Positions 1 through 12,700 of a stretch of DNA of 64,000 nt are shown one piece after another. This stretch comes from Cryptomeria japonica (taxonomy: Eukaryota > Streptophyta > Pinopsida > Cupressales > Cupressaceae): positions 153,467,113-153,531,112 of the forward strand of contig NC_081405.1 of NCBI RefSeq assembly GCF_030272615.1, written 5' to 3'. A program made the position numbers and the translations under genes. The notes under the pieces are model-generated. The model was given only the letters and a program-made list of their open reading frames with translations, did no database searches and had not been told where the DNA came from. How positions within the stretch are numbered: position 1 is the first letter of the stretch; each line of letters starts with the position of its first letter.

Positions 1-1890
1 GAAGAAGTGTCTTATCCAAAGACACTTTTGGAAGTGTTTCATGAAGAAATTTCACTGCATCATCAATGAGCCATGTGCTCTGCATACGAGACCTAATGAA
101 CTTCTTGAGAGAAGATTGGTGAAGTATATCACCCAGATGAAGCATATGCAAGGGAGACAACCTATTAAAGTCCATCTAACCTCAAGACATGGGTACCTAA
201 AGTACCTTTGTAATTATAACTAGTTCAAACAACAACTGTAGTTTTCATAGGTTTGATACATAATCTCCAGACAGTCCAGAAGATTCTCTACCAGACATTA
301 CCGTCATTTCTTCCTCAATCTTCTTCCACTTCTCTTGTGTCTTCTCTAGACTCTTCTCCTTCTTTGAAATATTATCTATAGACATATCCACACCCTTGTT
401 TGTCTCCATTTGATTGTCTAGACCTATATCACCATCTCTTTGCTCATCTGTCTTCTCTGAACCTTCACTGCTACCAACATTGGGAGCACTCGTTCCAATC
501 TCCACCAGATTGGTATTTGTATTTGTCTTCTCTTTAGGAGAAGACAACCTTATTCAAATCTTCAACAACATCTATTGTTTCCTCTTTTGTCTATTTCATT
601 AGTCTATGATAGTCATTTGGATTCTCACCCATGATGATTTTGACTCTCTTTTGTTCAGATTTTTTTTGCACCAAGATCTTGTAGGACTCCACCAATGGGT
701 AAATAATTGGGTATAATACCTCAACTTAGATACTAGACATACTCACTAAGTAGCCATCAACCCCATTATTAAAGATCATTTTTCTATCAACATAGGGACG
801 TTAAGCTTGAAATGGGACAACATTGTTTATGCACTAAGAGTTTCTCAGACTATTTTATACTAATCCTAGTGATAGGAGATACTGAAATAAATAACAAGTA
901 GCAAATAAGCCTGATAACCATTAACTACCTCTTATTGAAGTAAATGCTACTGAAACTTGTTGTAAAAAAAAAACTCTAATCAATAAAAAGAAACTGTTTT
1001 GTTCTCTTGGCTGCAGGAACAGACATAGAATGAAACTTTTTCATGGCTACAGGAACAGTCAAGCACTTAAGCTATATCATGAATGAAATTGAAAAGAACT
1101 AAAAACTAAATTCAAATGGAATCCTCACCAAGTGGACCCCCTTGAATGATTCTTCCCAGTGATTAACTTAAAGCTCAAATACTATGCATTCATGATTTCA
1201 CCATTCACTCATATAATTGATAACAGAGATAATGGAAGCTTGTTCTTTATTTCAAAATATTCAATTCAACAAAACAACAAATTACATATCTTTTCAATCA
1301 AGCCTTTTGAGGATAGGTTTGGTGAATTTATAGAAAATAAAAGCTACGATTAACTAACTGCTACATTCATTCCATTCCTTCAAATCAAGAGGATGGCTTT
1401 TATTGAAATCATGAAAACTAGGAACAAAAATATTGAAATAGAGTAGGACTCTACTTATGATGATTGATCTTCATTATATTCTCCTCCTATATCTACTCTA
1501 CCAGCAAACATGGCGAGTAAATGAAAGGATAACTATTCTTCAATTGAGTCAAAAAGTCCTCAATTGCCATAACAACTGGCTAGTTGTTTGTAATTGTTTT
1601 GACTCCTTCCAGGTCTGTTGTCTTTGACCTTTTCAAAGCTCCATTGCATCTTGGCAACTGCATTTACTACTCATTCAACAATTTGAGACACCTTCATAAT
1701 AGCTGCATTCAAGGGGTCAAAGTGCAAAGATCCTTGTTCATTAAAAACACTTAAAACATAGCATTTATCACCATTCATAACCAAAAACACATTCAATTAG
1801 CATTTGTGGCATTCATTCCAAAAGGCTTCAAGACATCACAAGTTTGCTTAAGGTTGTGATTTACAATAGATATGTCACATAATGCCATGT
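1..1890. other. Unassigned AT-rich stretch without a supported gene
   Basis: No recognisable protein domain, RNA gene or repeat boundary was found. The only noteworthy open frame is on the minus strand at 245-547 (100 codons). It is very polar, rich in Glu, Lys and Ser, and has a helical segment ending in EKWKKIEEEM. It resembles the low-complexity linker or coiled-coil parts of the unidentified retroelement ORFs seen elsewhere in this window, but no homology can be shown. A remnant of such an ORF is possible; a real gene is unlikely. Confidence 0.3.
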
Positions 1891-1893
1891 CTT

Positions 1894-2649
1894 TTAAAAA
1901 CATAAAGTAGTTTCAAACAACATAAAAGGTCTAAATAAAACATCAAAAATAGAGTTCATCAAATCTTTCATTTCAAATTTAGAAGCAAGCAAAAAGTTTA
2001 CTTTTGAAATCATACATTTCCCCTTTTCAATGAATAATGTATAATGCAATGTATAGGAAATAATCACCATCAGATTTACAATAAACACAATGATTTGATT
2101 TAGAATGCTCAAATTCCAAACTCAACACATACATATCAAATTTTTGATGCCACATCCTAGGAATTTTTTGAGGCCATACAAAGATTTCTTCAATTTACAA
2201 ACCAAAATATTTTTTATTTTTACCACATAATGCTCTAGTTGTGTCATATAAATATCCTCCTCCAACTCACCGTGAAGAAAAACAATTTTCACATCCATTT
2301 TCTTAAAATCTAAATCATAAGTAGTAATAATAAAAAATAAAAATCTAATAGATGTATTTTTTCCAATAGGAGAAAATATCTCACCATAATTAACACCCTC
2401 AACATGAGGGTAACCTTTCGCAACCAACCTTGCTTTATACTTCTCAATGCTTCCATTTGAACCAATATTTTTCTTGAACACCCATTTACAACCAATAGGT
2501 TTACATCCTTTGAGAAATAGTACAACATCCCATGTATCATTCTTTTTCAAAGCTTGCATTTCTTCATCCAGAACAATTTCCCAAGATTCTGCATCATTCA
2601 TATCTAATGCCTCTTCTACAAATCTAGGTTCATCCACATTAGTATTCAA
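1894..2649 (-). pseudogene. Ty1/copia reverse transcriptase fragment (fragment A)
   Basis: Translating the minus strand gives the N-terminal part of a copia RVT_2 domain. It contains [18 protein letters not shown], then [36 protein letters not shown] and KKSLYGLKK, which are the standard order of blocks in copia RT. After about 2122 the frame shifts and continues into a short piece around the catalytic YVDDM region. Compared with fragment B, about 12 bp including the Asp-Asp codons are missing there. The 1976-2250 stretch is a close copy of 4560-4835 in fragment B, so both come from one family. With its frameshift and lost catalytic site it is a dead copy. Confidence 0.88.
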
Positions 2650-3008
2650 AGCAAAAATACATGTCCAGTCATTAGGTTAATGCCTTTCAAGAGGTTGTCT
2701 ATGTCTTGTAGACCTTCAAACAAGCTAAGTTGGAGGTTCTTCCTCTTATTTTGAAGGTTCAGAGCTAGATGAGCTCTCCTCAACCTCTTTTTTATCTAGG
2801 GGTCTCAATTCAATTTTTTTAGGCGTAGAATAAAATTGAATCACATCTTGTTGTTTAACCTATTATGGCTACAACATAACAAAAGGAGGCTTCATTTATC
2901 TAAAAGTAATATTTCTACTATGTATGACCTTGTGTAACAAGGTCTCAAAGCTTGTATACTTTCACAGCATGACTGTATCCATTACACAGCCTTGTTCTCC
3001 AACTTTGT

Positions 3009-3290
3009 TCACTTTTCCTTTGGCACATGTGCATACGCATTGCAACCAAAAACTCTAAGGTGTCTCAAAGAAAGCTTATGACCTGACCATGCCTCCATTA
3101 GCATTTTATCAACAAGAGATAATGTAGGAAACCTATTATTCAAGTAGCAAGCAGTGACAACAACTTCAATCCAAAAATTTGGTTCTAGACCAAAATCACT
3201 CAACATACTTATAGCCTTCTCCATCATTTTTTTTTTCATTCTTTTTGCAACTCCATTATGTTGTGGAGAACACAAAGTTTTCTTCTATCA
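3009..3290 (-). pseudogene. Ty1/copia integrase core C-terminal fragment (fragment A)
   Basis: The minus strand reads CSPQHNGVAKRMKKKMMEKA, then a block with FWIEVVVTACYLNNR and LRVFGCNAYAHVPKEK. These match the end of the copia integrase catalytic core (normally PQQNGVAERKN) and the following GCxAYxHVP box. It lies upstream, in minus-strand sense, of the RT piece at 1894-2649, with about 360 bp of unrecognised linker between them, as expected for integrase-RT order in copia. A stop codon precedes CSPQHN and no N-terminal integrase is visible, so the piece is truncated near 3290-3320. Confidence 0.85.
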
Positions 3291-3299
3291 ACGTGAAAT

Positions 3300-3569
3300 G
3301 TACTACATTTCTTATGGCCACTTTTGGGCCTATTTGGAGCCTTTAAGGCCTTCAAAATCAACTTTGAAGCTTTCATACAACATCATCAAAACTAGAAAAT
3401 TTAATATCTTTAAAACCAAACATGATCTTGCCATGAAAACTTACCTGCATGATTATTTAACCAATCCAAAGATTTGGGGAGAATTTTAGTTCAATCCATG
3501 GTCAAATGAAAATTTACTAAAAATAGTAACCTTATGCATATGTAAGGTTGAGACAACGTTTTCCTAACA
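3300..3569 (-). mobile_element. Probable 3' LTR start of copia fragment B, with polypurine tract
   Basis: Just after the stop of the fragment B polyprotein (near 3630), the minus strand reads AAGTGGGATAATGTTAGG. This is the usual copia arrangement of a polypurine tract (3570-3580) directly followed by an LTR beginning TGTTAGG at 3569. The downstream end of the LTR is not defined because the matching 5' LTR is absent. Its join to fragment A near 3290-3320 suggests truncation. Confidence 0.55.
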
Positions 3570-3629
3570 TTATCCCACTTGTCTAACACCTTACAAGAGA
3601 AAAGGGAATATCTACACAATAATTTAATT

Positions 3630-4835
3630 GCTAGGGGCCGTGATACCCATAGACTCCAAACACCATCTCAACTTCTTTGTGCTCATGACCTTAGTTAAAG
3701 GAACTTGCAACATGCATCAAAATCTCTACCTTAACTAGCTTCACTATACCATCCTCAACCATATCTCTAACAAAATGACATTGAACGTAAATGTGCTTGG
3801 CCTTGGAATGAAAAGTCAAGTTTTTAGTTAAGTAGATCACACTTTGTCTGTCACAATAAACTATCACCGCACCTTGTTTTATTCCTATATTTGATCACAA
3901 TCTCTTAAGCCAAATGACTTCTTTACAAGCAAGAGTAACTGTTGTATACTTATCTTCAAAAATAAAAAAAACCAACCACATCCCGTCACTTACTCATCCA
4001 ACTAATTGCACCACCAAATAAAGTAAACATGTAAGCATTGGTGGATCTTTTTCTATCAACATCACCAGCCTAGTTTTAATCCACATAACCATGAATATCA
4101 AGAGAAATTTTGTCTCCTATCAAATTACCACGATAACACAAAGAATACTCTAAGATACCCTTCAAATATCTGAAGACTCTTTTAACTACATCCCAATGAA
4201 CTTTTCCATGATTAGAAATAAATCTGAAAAGAACTCTCACTGCTTGAGCAAAGTCTGGTCTAGTGCAGACCCTTGTCTACATAAAACTTCCAACTACACT
4301 CTAGTAAGGCACTTTTCTCATGTCTTCCATCTTTGATGTGGATGCAAGATACTTTGAAATGGATAATTTTGTTCCAAGTATAAAGGGAACACATAATGGT
4401 CTACAATCCTAAATGTTAAACCTCTAGAAAATTGAATTCACATACTTACTTTGGTCTAGTCAGAGCTTTCTATTCACTCTATCTCTTCTAATTTCCATCC
4501 TAAGAATGCATTTCGCTGCACCAAAATATTTTATTTTAAATTTAGCAAAAAATTGAGACATTAGTTTTGAAATCATACATTTCCCTTTTCCAATGAATAA
4601 CATATCATCAACACATAATGCAATGTATAAGAAATGCTCACCATTAGATTTATAATAAACATAATGATATGACATAGAACACTCAAATCCCAAACTCAAC
4701 AAATATGTATCAACTTTTTGATACCACATCCTAGGACTCTATTTGAGGCCATACAAAGATTTCTTCAATTTACAAACCAAAATACTTTTACATTTTACCA
4801 CATAGTTCTTTGGTTGTGTTATATAAAAATACTTT
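3630..4835 (-). pseudogene. Ty1/copia RT C-terminus plus RNase H (fragment B)
   Basis: The minus strand runs from the YGLK region into ALCVDDMLFIGKGK, where the usual YVDDM Tyr is Cys. It then follows the connection to a copia RNase H. Pieces such as MRKVPY, TRPDFAQAVRVLFRF, HWDVVKRVFRYLKG, AGDVDRKRSTNAYMF and the terminal LTKVMSTKKLRWCLESMGI can be read in order with several stops and frame changes. The end matches the canonical copia C-terminus, and a PPT and LTR start follow. The 5' edge stops abruptly at about 4835 within RT, so gag, integrase and the RT N-terminus are missing. Confidence 0.88.
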
Positions 4836-4839
4836 TACA

Positions 4840-5176
4840 TTTTACCATGAATATAGGGGCATCAGATTTTTTCTACGGTCCATCTTCCGTTTATGATTTC
4901 TTGTTTCTATTTTTCTATTTATTGAATGCTTGTGATATTGGACTCATGTGGTCCTTTGTAGGTACACTTATGTTGTTATTTTAATATTGTATTGATATAC
5001 TTATTTATTTAAGGATTGATACAAGCTTGAGTCTTTTTAATGATGGAGTTTTTTCTTGTAAAGGTTTGTCCACATGCTTCCATTCTCATTATTATAATTT
5101 AAGAACTTTTTTTATTCCGACCTTCTTCTCAATTATTTTATTATTATATAAAATTTCTCTTACAAAACTTTTTAGG
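4840..5176. other. No recognisable feature
   Basis: AT-rich sequence following the abrupt end of copia fragment B. No coding, RNA or repeat signal was seen. Confidence 0.4.
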
Positions 5177-5316
5177 CACCAATCCATAGGAGACATCAAT
5201 CCCCTCAATTCACAGGCACCGACCTATTGGAGACACCAATCCTTACAATTCGTATGCACCAACCTACTAGAGACACCGGTCCATAATTTGTAAGCACCAA
5301 CCTATTGGAGATGCCA
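5177..5316. repeat. Degenerate 40-bp minisatellite, about 3.5 copies
   Basis: Four successive units start with CACCAAYCTA or a variant, at 5177, 5217, 5257 and 5295 (periods 40, 40, 38). Each carries GGAGACACCAAT followed by an AATTC-like tail in the complete units. Divergence between units is moderate. No coding potential is evident. Confidence 0.75.
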
Positions 5317-5319
5317 AAT

Positions 5320-6390
5320 CAATCATTTAACTGGATGCCAAGTTCCTTGCCCTAGATTGACGCTATCCAATCATCAAAAAATTTACGTGATCGCAAAGCA
5401 TTTGAATCAAGACAAACAAAGAAGATAGCAACACTTTTAAGCCTCAATTCCTCAGCCTCAAGGGCTTTACCCATGTCTTCATTAGGGGTTATGAAGAGAA
5501 CCATTGATGGAGGAGAGGCAACCTTACTAGATTTTCATGTTTGTGCTTCCCCCTTTGAGGAGTCCTTTGTGCCCATCATTGTCTCCCTCTGATTCTGCAG
5601 TAGTGTCACCTTCCAATCCTGAGTGCGTGATGATATAAATACCTCAATTGAAAGCAACCGAGGGAGGGAAAACATCATCTCCATTGTCACCTACAACAAC
5701 ATCCCTACAAGATTTGTCTCTAAGCAACTCAAGTTTCTTGAGCCTTATCACAATGGACTGCATAACTACATCTTCAAGGGTATTATTAATTGCTTCATTT
5801 AATGCTTCCTCACCATTTGTCGAAACACGATCTCCCATGGGTCAGTTAGCTTGGGAGAAGCAAGTTGGCTAGGGTCGGGTACACCAAATAAAAATCAAGC
5901 CTATACATAGCCAAGGAGGCCAAGGCAAGGACCAAGTTAGTCGAGGAATGGGCGGGAGAAAGACTCAAATCAAGTCAAAATAAACACTAAAGGTAAAAGC
6001 ATTCAAAACCACAAAAGAACACACAATTAACCAAAAGGAAAAGAGGAAGAAGAATCTCAATACAACAAAGAACACTAATCCAGGTTCTCTATAGCGAAAA
6101 TAGCTCTCTAAAGACATCAATGGTAGATGACCCTTCAACTCCTAGAACTCTCTCTCATCCTCCTTTGAAATCAATATCATATTTGATAACCTATTCAAAA
6201 TGCATATCAATGAACAATAAACATTATTGGCTCAATATAACATTAGCAAATAATTTATTAAACAAGAAAAAGCTCTCCTAAAACTATATTTCAATCTACT
6301 TAAATAGTTTATTAAATCTAGGTAAGCCTGTAGTGATTCATACTATTTTAAGAAGTCCTAAATCTTCTAATATTATTTTTTATTTTAATT
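5320..6390. other. Upstream flank of the cytochrome b5-like gene; no supported gene
   Basis: Open frames of 60-75 codons on both strands near 5640-5870 mirror each other and have no recognisable domain. The last 200 bp are strongly AT-rich. Confidence 0.35.
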
Positions 6391-6395
6391 TTAAT

Positions 6396-6403
6396 TATAA
6401 AAG
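6396..6403 (+). promoter_or_regulatory. Candidate TATA box for the cytochrome b5-like gene
   Basis: TATAAAAG lies 101 bp upstream of the proposed start codon at 6504, at the transition from AT-rich upstream DNA to the locally GC-rich first exon. Spacing fits a transcription start near 6430 and a short 5' UTR. Prediction by position only. Confidence 0.4.
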
Positions 6404-6503
6404 CAAAGACCTCGAGCAAATCAATTGATCTCTTACTTCTGCAGTACTTGTGTGAGTAATGACAGCAAGTGTTCCTTGATCTGCTGAGGGCAGAGTTAAA
6501 AGA

Positions 6504-9500
6504 ATGGAGACGAGCATGGTGGTCTGGTTGCTCGCGGCAGCTCTCGCTGCAGCCTTCTTTTTAACAATCAGAGGCAAATGCTTCCTCCTCCCTTTTCCTC
6601 TACTTCAGTTCCTTTATTCCTCTGTCATGACACGGACGACTTAGGAAATGAGCTTTTTCCTCTGTGATGAATGCAGGGCGTAATGGATCTGCCCCAACAA
6701 GCGCCACTTCAAACAATCTCAGTGTATGTCATTCTTTAAGGTGAATTAGATATTTGAACTGTATTTTCTTTCAGTTGGTTTTATGCTCTGTGTTGGAGGA
6801 AAGAGTAGGGTTTTTTGCATTGTGTTGGAGGAAAGAGTAGGGTTTTTTGCATCGATTTGTTGTCAACATGAATAAATCACATTTTTTCGTGATTAATTTT
6901 GTTTTTGGGTTTAACATTTTTCCTTAAGACAAATTTGAGAGAACACTTGCAGTGGGTTTAATCTTGGAGGGAACTCCATGGTTAAGCGCGTTTGAGTTGG
7001 GATAGTACCCGGATGGGTGACCTCCGGGGAAGTCCCAATGCTTCACCGTGTGAGCATCAATGAGCGGTAAGTGGACCATTCTCATGAAAGATGAAAGATG
7101 GGTTCTTGTGAACCACTACTCATGAAACACGCGTCAATGAGTTTGACTCAAAAACTACATAGTTGAACCCGGATAACAAATCATAGTTTGACTTGATGTG
7201 GAAAATACCTTCTACTTATCAAATTTGAGAGATTTAAGTTTTCTTCCCTGCAATGTGGAAGTCATACATAATCCACCCCATAGCTTTGGTCCATTGTTTT
7301 TTCCTTAAATTCAGACAAAGTGTTCATTTCCACAATATTACTGAGCTTTTTAACTAATTAACACTACATGCTTCCACTGGATTGTTGAATCACCAAAAAT
7401 GGAACTTTGTTCTTTTTAATACCAGGCTGCATTAGCACTTGTCGGTGTTGGCAACAGTTGGTCCGCTTTCCTGCTGTACAGAGTGAACCGGCCTTCTTCC
7501 ACCTTTACTTTCCATGGATCTTGTAGTTAAATCCATGATATTATTACCTAGCTGAAGACTAGTTTCCTACCAGTCTTATTGGACAGGAGGAACTAATATA
7601 TGTTTTTTAGCATAATAATCAGGGTTATGTTTCTCCTGAAGGTTAAAGAAAATTGCACATTCTTTTTTAAGGTATTGATAAGGGCATTTGATGCCTCAAG
7701 TCCAATACACGTATGTTAGATTAAAATGTAGATCACTGAAATAGTGAAATATCCATTGTATATCCCAATACACCTTTCTAATTATAAAATACCATTTTCA
7801 TTTCTAGATATTATGAGCACCTTTTTTTGTGTGATATTTTTTATACCCTTTTGATTTCTACTTCTTTATATTTGGAATTAGTATTTGGTATTTTCACAAC
7901 ATCAAATCATATTCCTGCTGAAAATCTTGTCCAAAGTAATCTTACAATCCAAAGAAACAGAAACCATCAACATGCTTAATTTAGTGTCTCTCTTCCTTTT
8001 CTATTTGAATCTTTCACCCTAATCGATGTCTTTCCATCTCCTCTTTGCATCCTCCTTTCCCTAACTGCACGTGCTCGTCTCCATCCGCTTACATTCTCCA
8101 TCCCTCACTTCCCCCTCACACTCCACTTATCGCAGTTCTCATTAAATTGTCAACGTAGATATTTAATGAATATCTAAGCGCTAAGTTATACACAATGGCC
8201 ACCAAAGTATTAGATGGATTTTTTCATCCTTTCTTCATAAATTTGATTATCTCGTTTTATTTTTTCAAATTCATGGTCTTTGAAAAATACTATTTGACTC
8301 TTCAAATATTCAAGATTTTAAGCTTACAAACTAGCAACATGGATTGGATGGTTGCCGACCAACCAATAGCTGACTTATTATATTACACGATCTCCCCCTT
8401 TAAGATTTATTGTACAAAAGGATGTGTAGAACCAACGAAACATGAGGATGCATCCCTGAGGTTGAGGTGCTATCTTGGACACCTTGGGCATGGAGATGAA
8501 ATTCCCCTGTCGAAATTTTTTAGGAAAATATGATGGACATCCCATAGGGATGTTCGTTATTTTGTTCTGAAATGTCTGGGAATGGCCTCCCATCCTTGGG
8601 ACATCTGCAGACATTGCAGGGTTGTCTAGATATGCTGATTTTCACTAAAATAGTTAAAAAGCACGTGCCAAAATTAATATATGGTGTTAACTTATTATAT
8701 ATTTTTTGTAATTCACGCTGGTACACAAACACGCATTTCTTATGTCGTGCCTTGACTAGAATCAGTCAATAGTGCCTTTGTTATATTCAAGTGTGAAAGT
8801 ATTGTATTAATATTTTATTTTAAAAGAACTTCCTGTTTCTGATGGTTTATTCAATAGTTATTTTCAATTGATGCTTTTCTTAGGAGACCTCATTGCTCCG
8901 ATATGTGTTTTGGTTGATGTATCATTGGCTCCAATTTTCTATTGTTGTTTACCCATCCTTCCAAGCTCTTGTAGTATTCTTCTTTCGAGCACTACTTAAT
9001 ACATTTTTAGAAAGGAGTGAATTCTCTATAGCATTATCTTCCTCCGATACTGAGCTTAAATAGTACCATTATGAAAAAAATACCCCCAAAAGAAGGATTA
9101 CAGAAGCAAACATTCGTTCATGAAATGCACTGACCATGCATTTGTTTGCTTGTAGAAGATATCATTTACTTGTAGAACATATTAATATATTCTCTATTTT
9201 ATCTGCAGTTTAATATATAGGTATTTTTCTCTGTTGTATTTTTTTGCTCTGTATTCTCCGTTGTATTTTTTATTCATTCAATAACATTTAACTTTATTTA
9301 CTCATCTGCTGGTTCAAAATCTTTTTTTACCTTCTGGACAGAGGTGCAAAGTTAAACAAATAATGCAATCAAAGACTACAAAATTTTTCATATTGAATGA
9401 AGTGATCTGTTAATTGGCCAACTTTAAATGCAGTGGTTTTTTAAATGATTGAACTCATGCAAGCCAAATAAAGCCTTCTAGAACAGATTTGTAATTGCTC

Positions 9501-12500
9501 TCTATTTTGATATGCGTCAATCCTTTCTCAATCTGATATGTATGATTGAACAAGTTTACTTGAATGTTATCGATATTTGTTCGAGTTTTGAATATTGTAG
9601 TACTTATTAATATATAACTTTTTGAATATCATGCAGAAAAGTGAATTCACCATGCTCTAACAATATTTACTGAAATTATATAAGGAGAAGAGCAACCAAG
9701 ATATGAATCCAAGTATACAAACTCTTATTTTTATTTTCCTATCCAAGCATTTTAAACTTAACACACAAATCAAGATGAACGTTGAATTCAAGAAAGCTGA
9801 GATAAGATAGATGTCCAATTGATGTCCAGTTTACCAAGGTTTCAGGATTGAAATAAAAATATATTGAAGAAAGAAACATGGTTTGTTCAATCGCTATAAA
9901 GACATTTCTTGATGTGTCCCATGATAAATGATTTAGGATGTTGCCAATTTTCCCATGGTAAAGCATTATTTAGAATATATCTTATAGCCCGTTGTAACAT
10001 TAAAAATTCTAATAAGATGGTTAAATGGTAAGATCACAAGAAGCTTTGAGTCACTAGCTGGAACTGCAAGGATGTTGGCACATGAAACAATTACAGGACA
10101 ATAAAATTCCATCTCTGACCCAATGGAATCTATCACTTCAAAACCTCAAAGGGACTTTAGATTAGAACCTTCTATCTTCTGTATTACTGCTATCTTCTGT
10201 ATTACCATAGTTGTGTCATCAATCAAAATAGAAGCATCACAACCGTGCACATATCATACATATTTTAGAGAATAGATGTAAATGGAGCAATTTTCCTAAC
10301 ACCAATGATGTTAATGGCATATGCAATGGGGAAATATAAAATATGCCTGTTCCACATCTTCTATATATGACAAGAATCACAAACCCATCTATTTGATAGA
10401 GGCCTAATCTAGTGCAATTAGAGTTTCAGTGATCTCTACAAGATCTCTACAATTTTTTTATTAACATATTAAAATCATCAAACTAGATCATACTGTTAGG
10501 TGAAATCTATACATTAAGCTGCAAAAGGCTGGATAACATTCTTGTTCAAATAAAGAAGACATGGAAGTGCATGCTCAGAAGAGAAGCAGCCACATGTGTG
10601 TCTTGATCTACAACTGTTGCAACCCGATAAAAAACAATGGTCTCTGCCTCTAACAAGTCCATAGATAGTATACGGGGACCAAGGAGCCCACACCCCAGTG
10701 CACGTTTGCATTTTTGGATTTTCCTACTCATAACACTTGTCACTAACATTAGCACAGAATAAAACCTTGCAGTAGTAGGCATGGTTAACTCAAACTTTGT
10801 AAGGGAAGCAAGATTATAATAAAAAAGTAACTCAATTCTAACACAGTTGAATCAGTTGTAGATATAACTATATGAGTCATGAATGCTTGATATTAACACT
10901 GGCAGAAGAAAAACCAAAACCTTCTTATTCATCTCTCTACATAGGAGGTTTCAAACTGAATGATTGTATGATTGATTTTGGGGCATTTGACAATGTCATG
11001 CCCACATAAAGTAATATGCCTGATGATTTTCATGGACAAAAACATTTGGCAAATGTTGCTCTCCGGAATCCTGGTAGCCATCATTCTAACAGGTTATGGA
11101 ATGCTGTTAAGTAATAGTTTCTGCAAAGACTGTGGTGGAGTAATGCAGTTGGATTAGTCTTTAACAACAATTCCATTCAAAAGAAAGATAATCTGACTGG
11201 AACCAGAATCAAAGTCAAAATTTAGTTCAAAAACCAAAGGACCCTTGGTCTATTATATTTTATGAAGAGACAGGTGTAGAAACCTATATAATCATGTCAG
11301 TAGAGGAAATGGAGAATAAAGAGTTGGATGCTTCCAAGGCAGATTTGAAAGGACAGGGCATTTGGACTTTGTAGTTGGATGGTAGTTATTTGATCCATAG
11401 TTACAAGACTCGAACTCGGCACGGACTTGGCAAGTTGATTTTTGACTTGGACTTTGAGTTGAAGCCTAGACTCGGCAAATTGAAAAACTCAAGAAATTGA
11501 AAGATTTTAAAGGATTTAAAACTTATTTCATGCATCCTTTAATAAATAAACCTCAAAGGCACAATAACATCATAAAACACAAGCACATGGTATAAATGCC
11601 AATTGTAGCTGAAGAAAATAACACACTCAGATATATAAAATTATAAATACTGTCAAATGTATACAAAACTCATGGAATATGAAATCCATGGCATCAAAAC
11701 AATTATCAAAACTAAAATTATAAGACTATGGCTCAAAGGAGGTTGCATTAATCATCCCAACATCACGACAAGCTATGCGTTGGCGTCTAAGATGGGTTTT
11801 GGATGATGATGTAGCCATGATATTTGCTTGTGTCAATGACTGGTGTGTATATTTAAGTGAAGAATTTATTAGTAATTTTTTATCTTGAAGCCTTCAATAC
11901 TGCATGTTTTGTTGACAAACTCATTAACAAAGAGGTGTGATTAAGTAAAAAGATAAATGGCTATGTTCTATTTTGACTTTAGCTAGGATGCTAATAGATG
12001 AGATTCTTCTATGAGTTGTCTATCCAAGGCATGAGTGATACATTTTGCATAATGAAAATCACATTTCTTGCCAACTTTGCTTATGGCAGTCCTTGTATAC
12101 CGAACAAGTTGTCCAATATATGAAACAAGACAATCCTTGATTGTGGCTTTGACTGTGAATATGCAGAGATTGCAACAAGGGATATGTATTTTGTAGATTT
12201 TTATGATCTCGATTCATCATTGGCCCAAGACTTGCTTAGACTTATAGTTTGATGGGGGGGTTTGGGGGCCACACCAAAATGAGGTTGAAGGTAACACCCC
12301 TCGTGGTGGTCTGGGGCCGTGTCCATTGCGGGGATTTGGGGGCAGCATCCCCAACGGGGTTGAGGGGTAGCATCCCTCGTGGGGTTCTGATGCAGGAGCA
12401 TTGGTCCATGTTTTGCTCTTCTTGTTTTGGTTGTTCATTTTTGTGTTCTTTGTCCCACAATTTTGGTTTGCTGAGTGTTGGTGTGCTTATTGAAGGGGAA

Positions 12501-12641
12501 CTTCACACTCCTTATCGTTGGTTCTTCTCTTCCGTTAAGATTCAGTTGTGGAGAAGTCGTTGGCATTGGGAAAAACAGTATTGAATGGTTGAAAGGAATG
12601 GGAAGGGAGAACAAAGAAAATGCAAAAGGAAAGACATAGAG

Positions 12642-12700
<59 letters not shown>

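Noticed and set aside
6971-7049. Functional 5S rRNA gene
   Set aside because: Only the 3' two thirds resemble 5S, with insertions in box A, no T-run terminator at the right place, and flanking target duplications.
7427-7530. Exon joined to the other reading frame of exon 2 (text starting with a Met-Asp-Leu-Pro segment)
   Set aside because: That frame enters the downstream exon out of phase and meets a stop within three codons.
8378-8772. Overlapping frames near 8.5 kb as a small gene
   Set aside because: Both strands are open over the same stretch and neither has a domain; likely an uncharacterised repeat or chance.
12201-12460. Overlapping Pro/Trp-rich frames on the minus strand
   Set aside because: They read through a short GC-rich repeat patch inside TIR transposon 1 in three frames at once.
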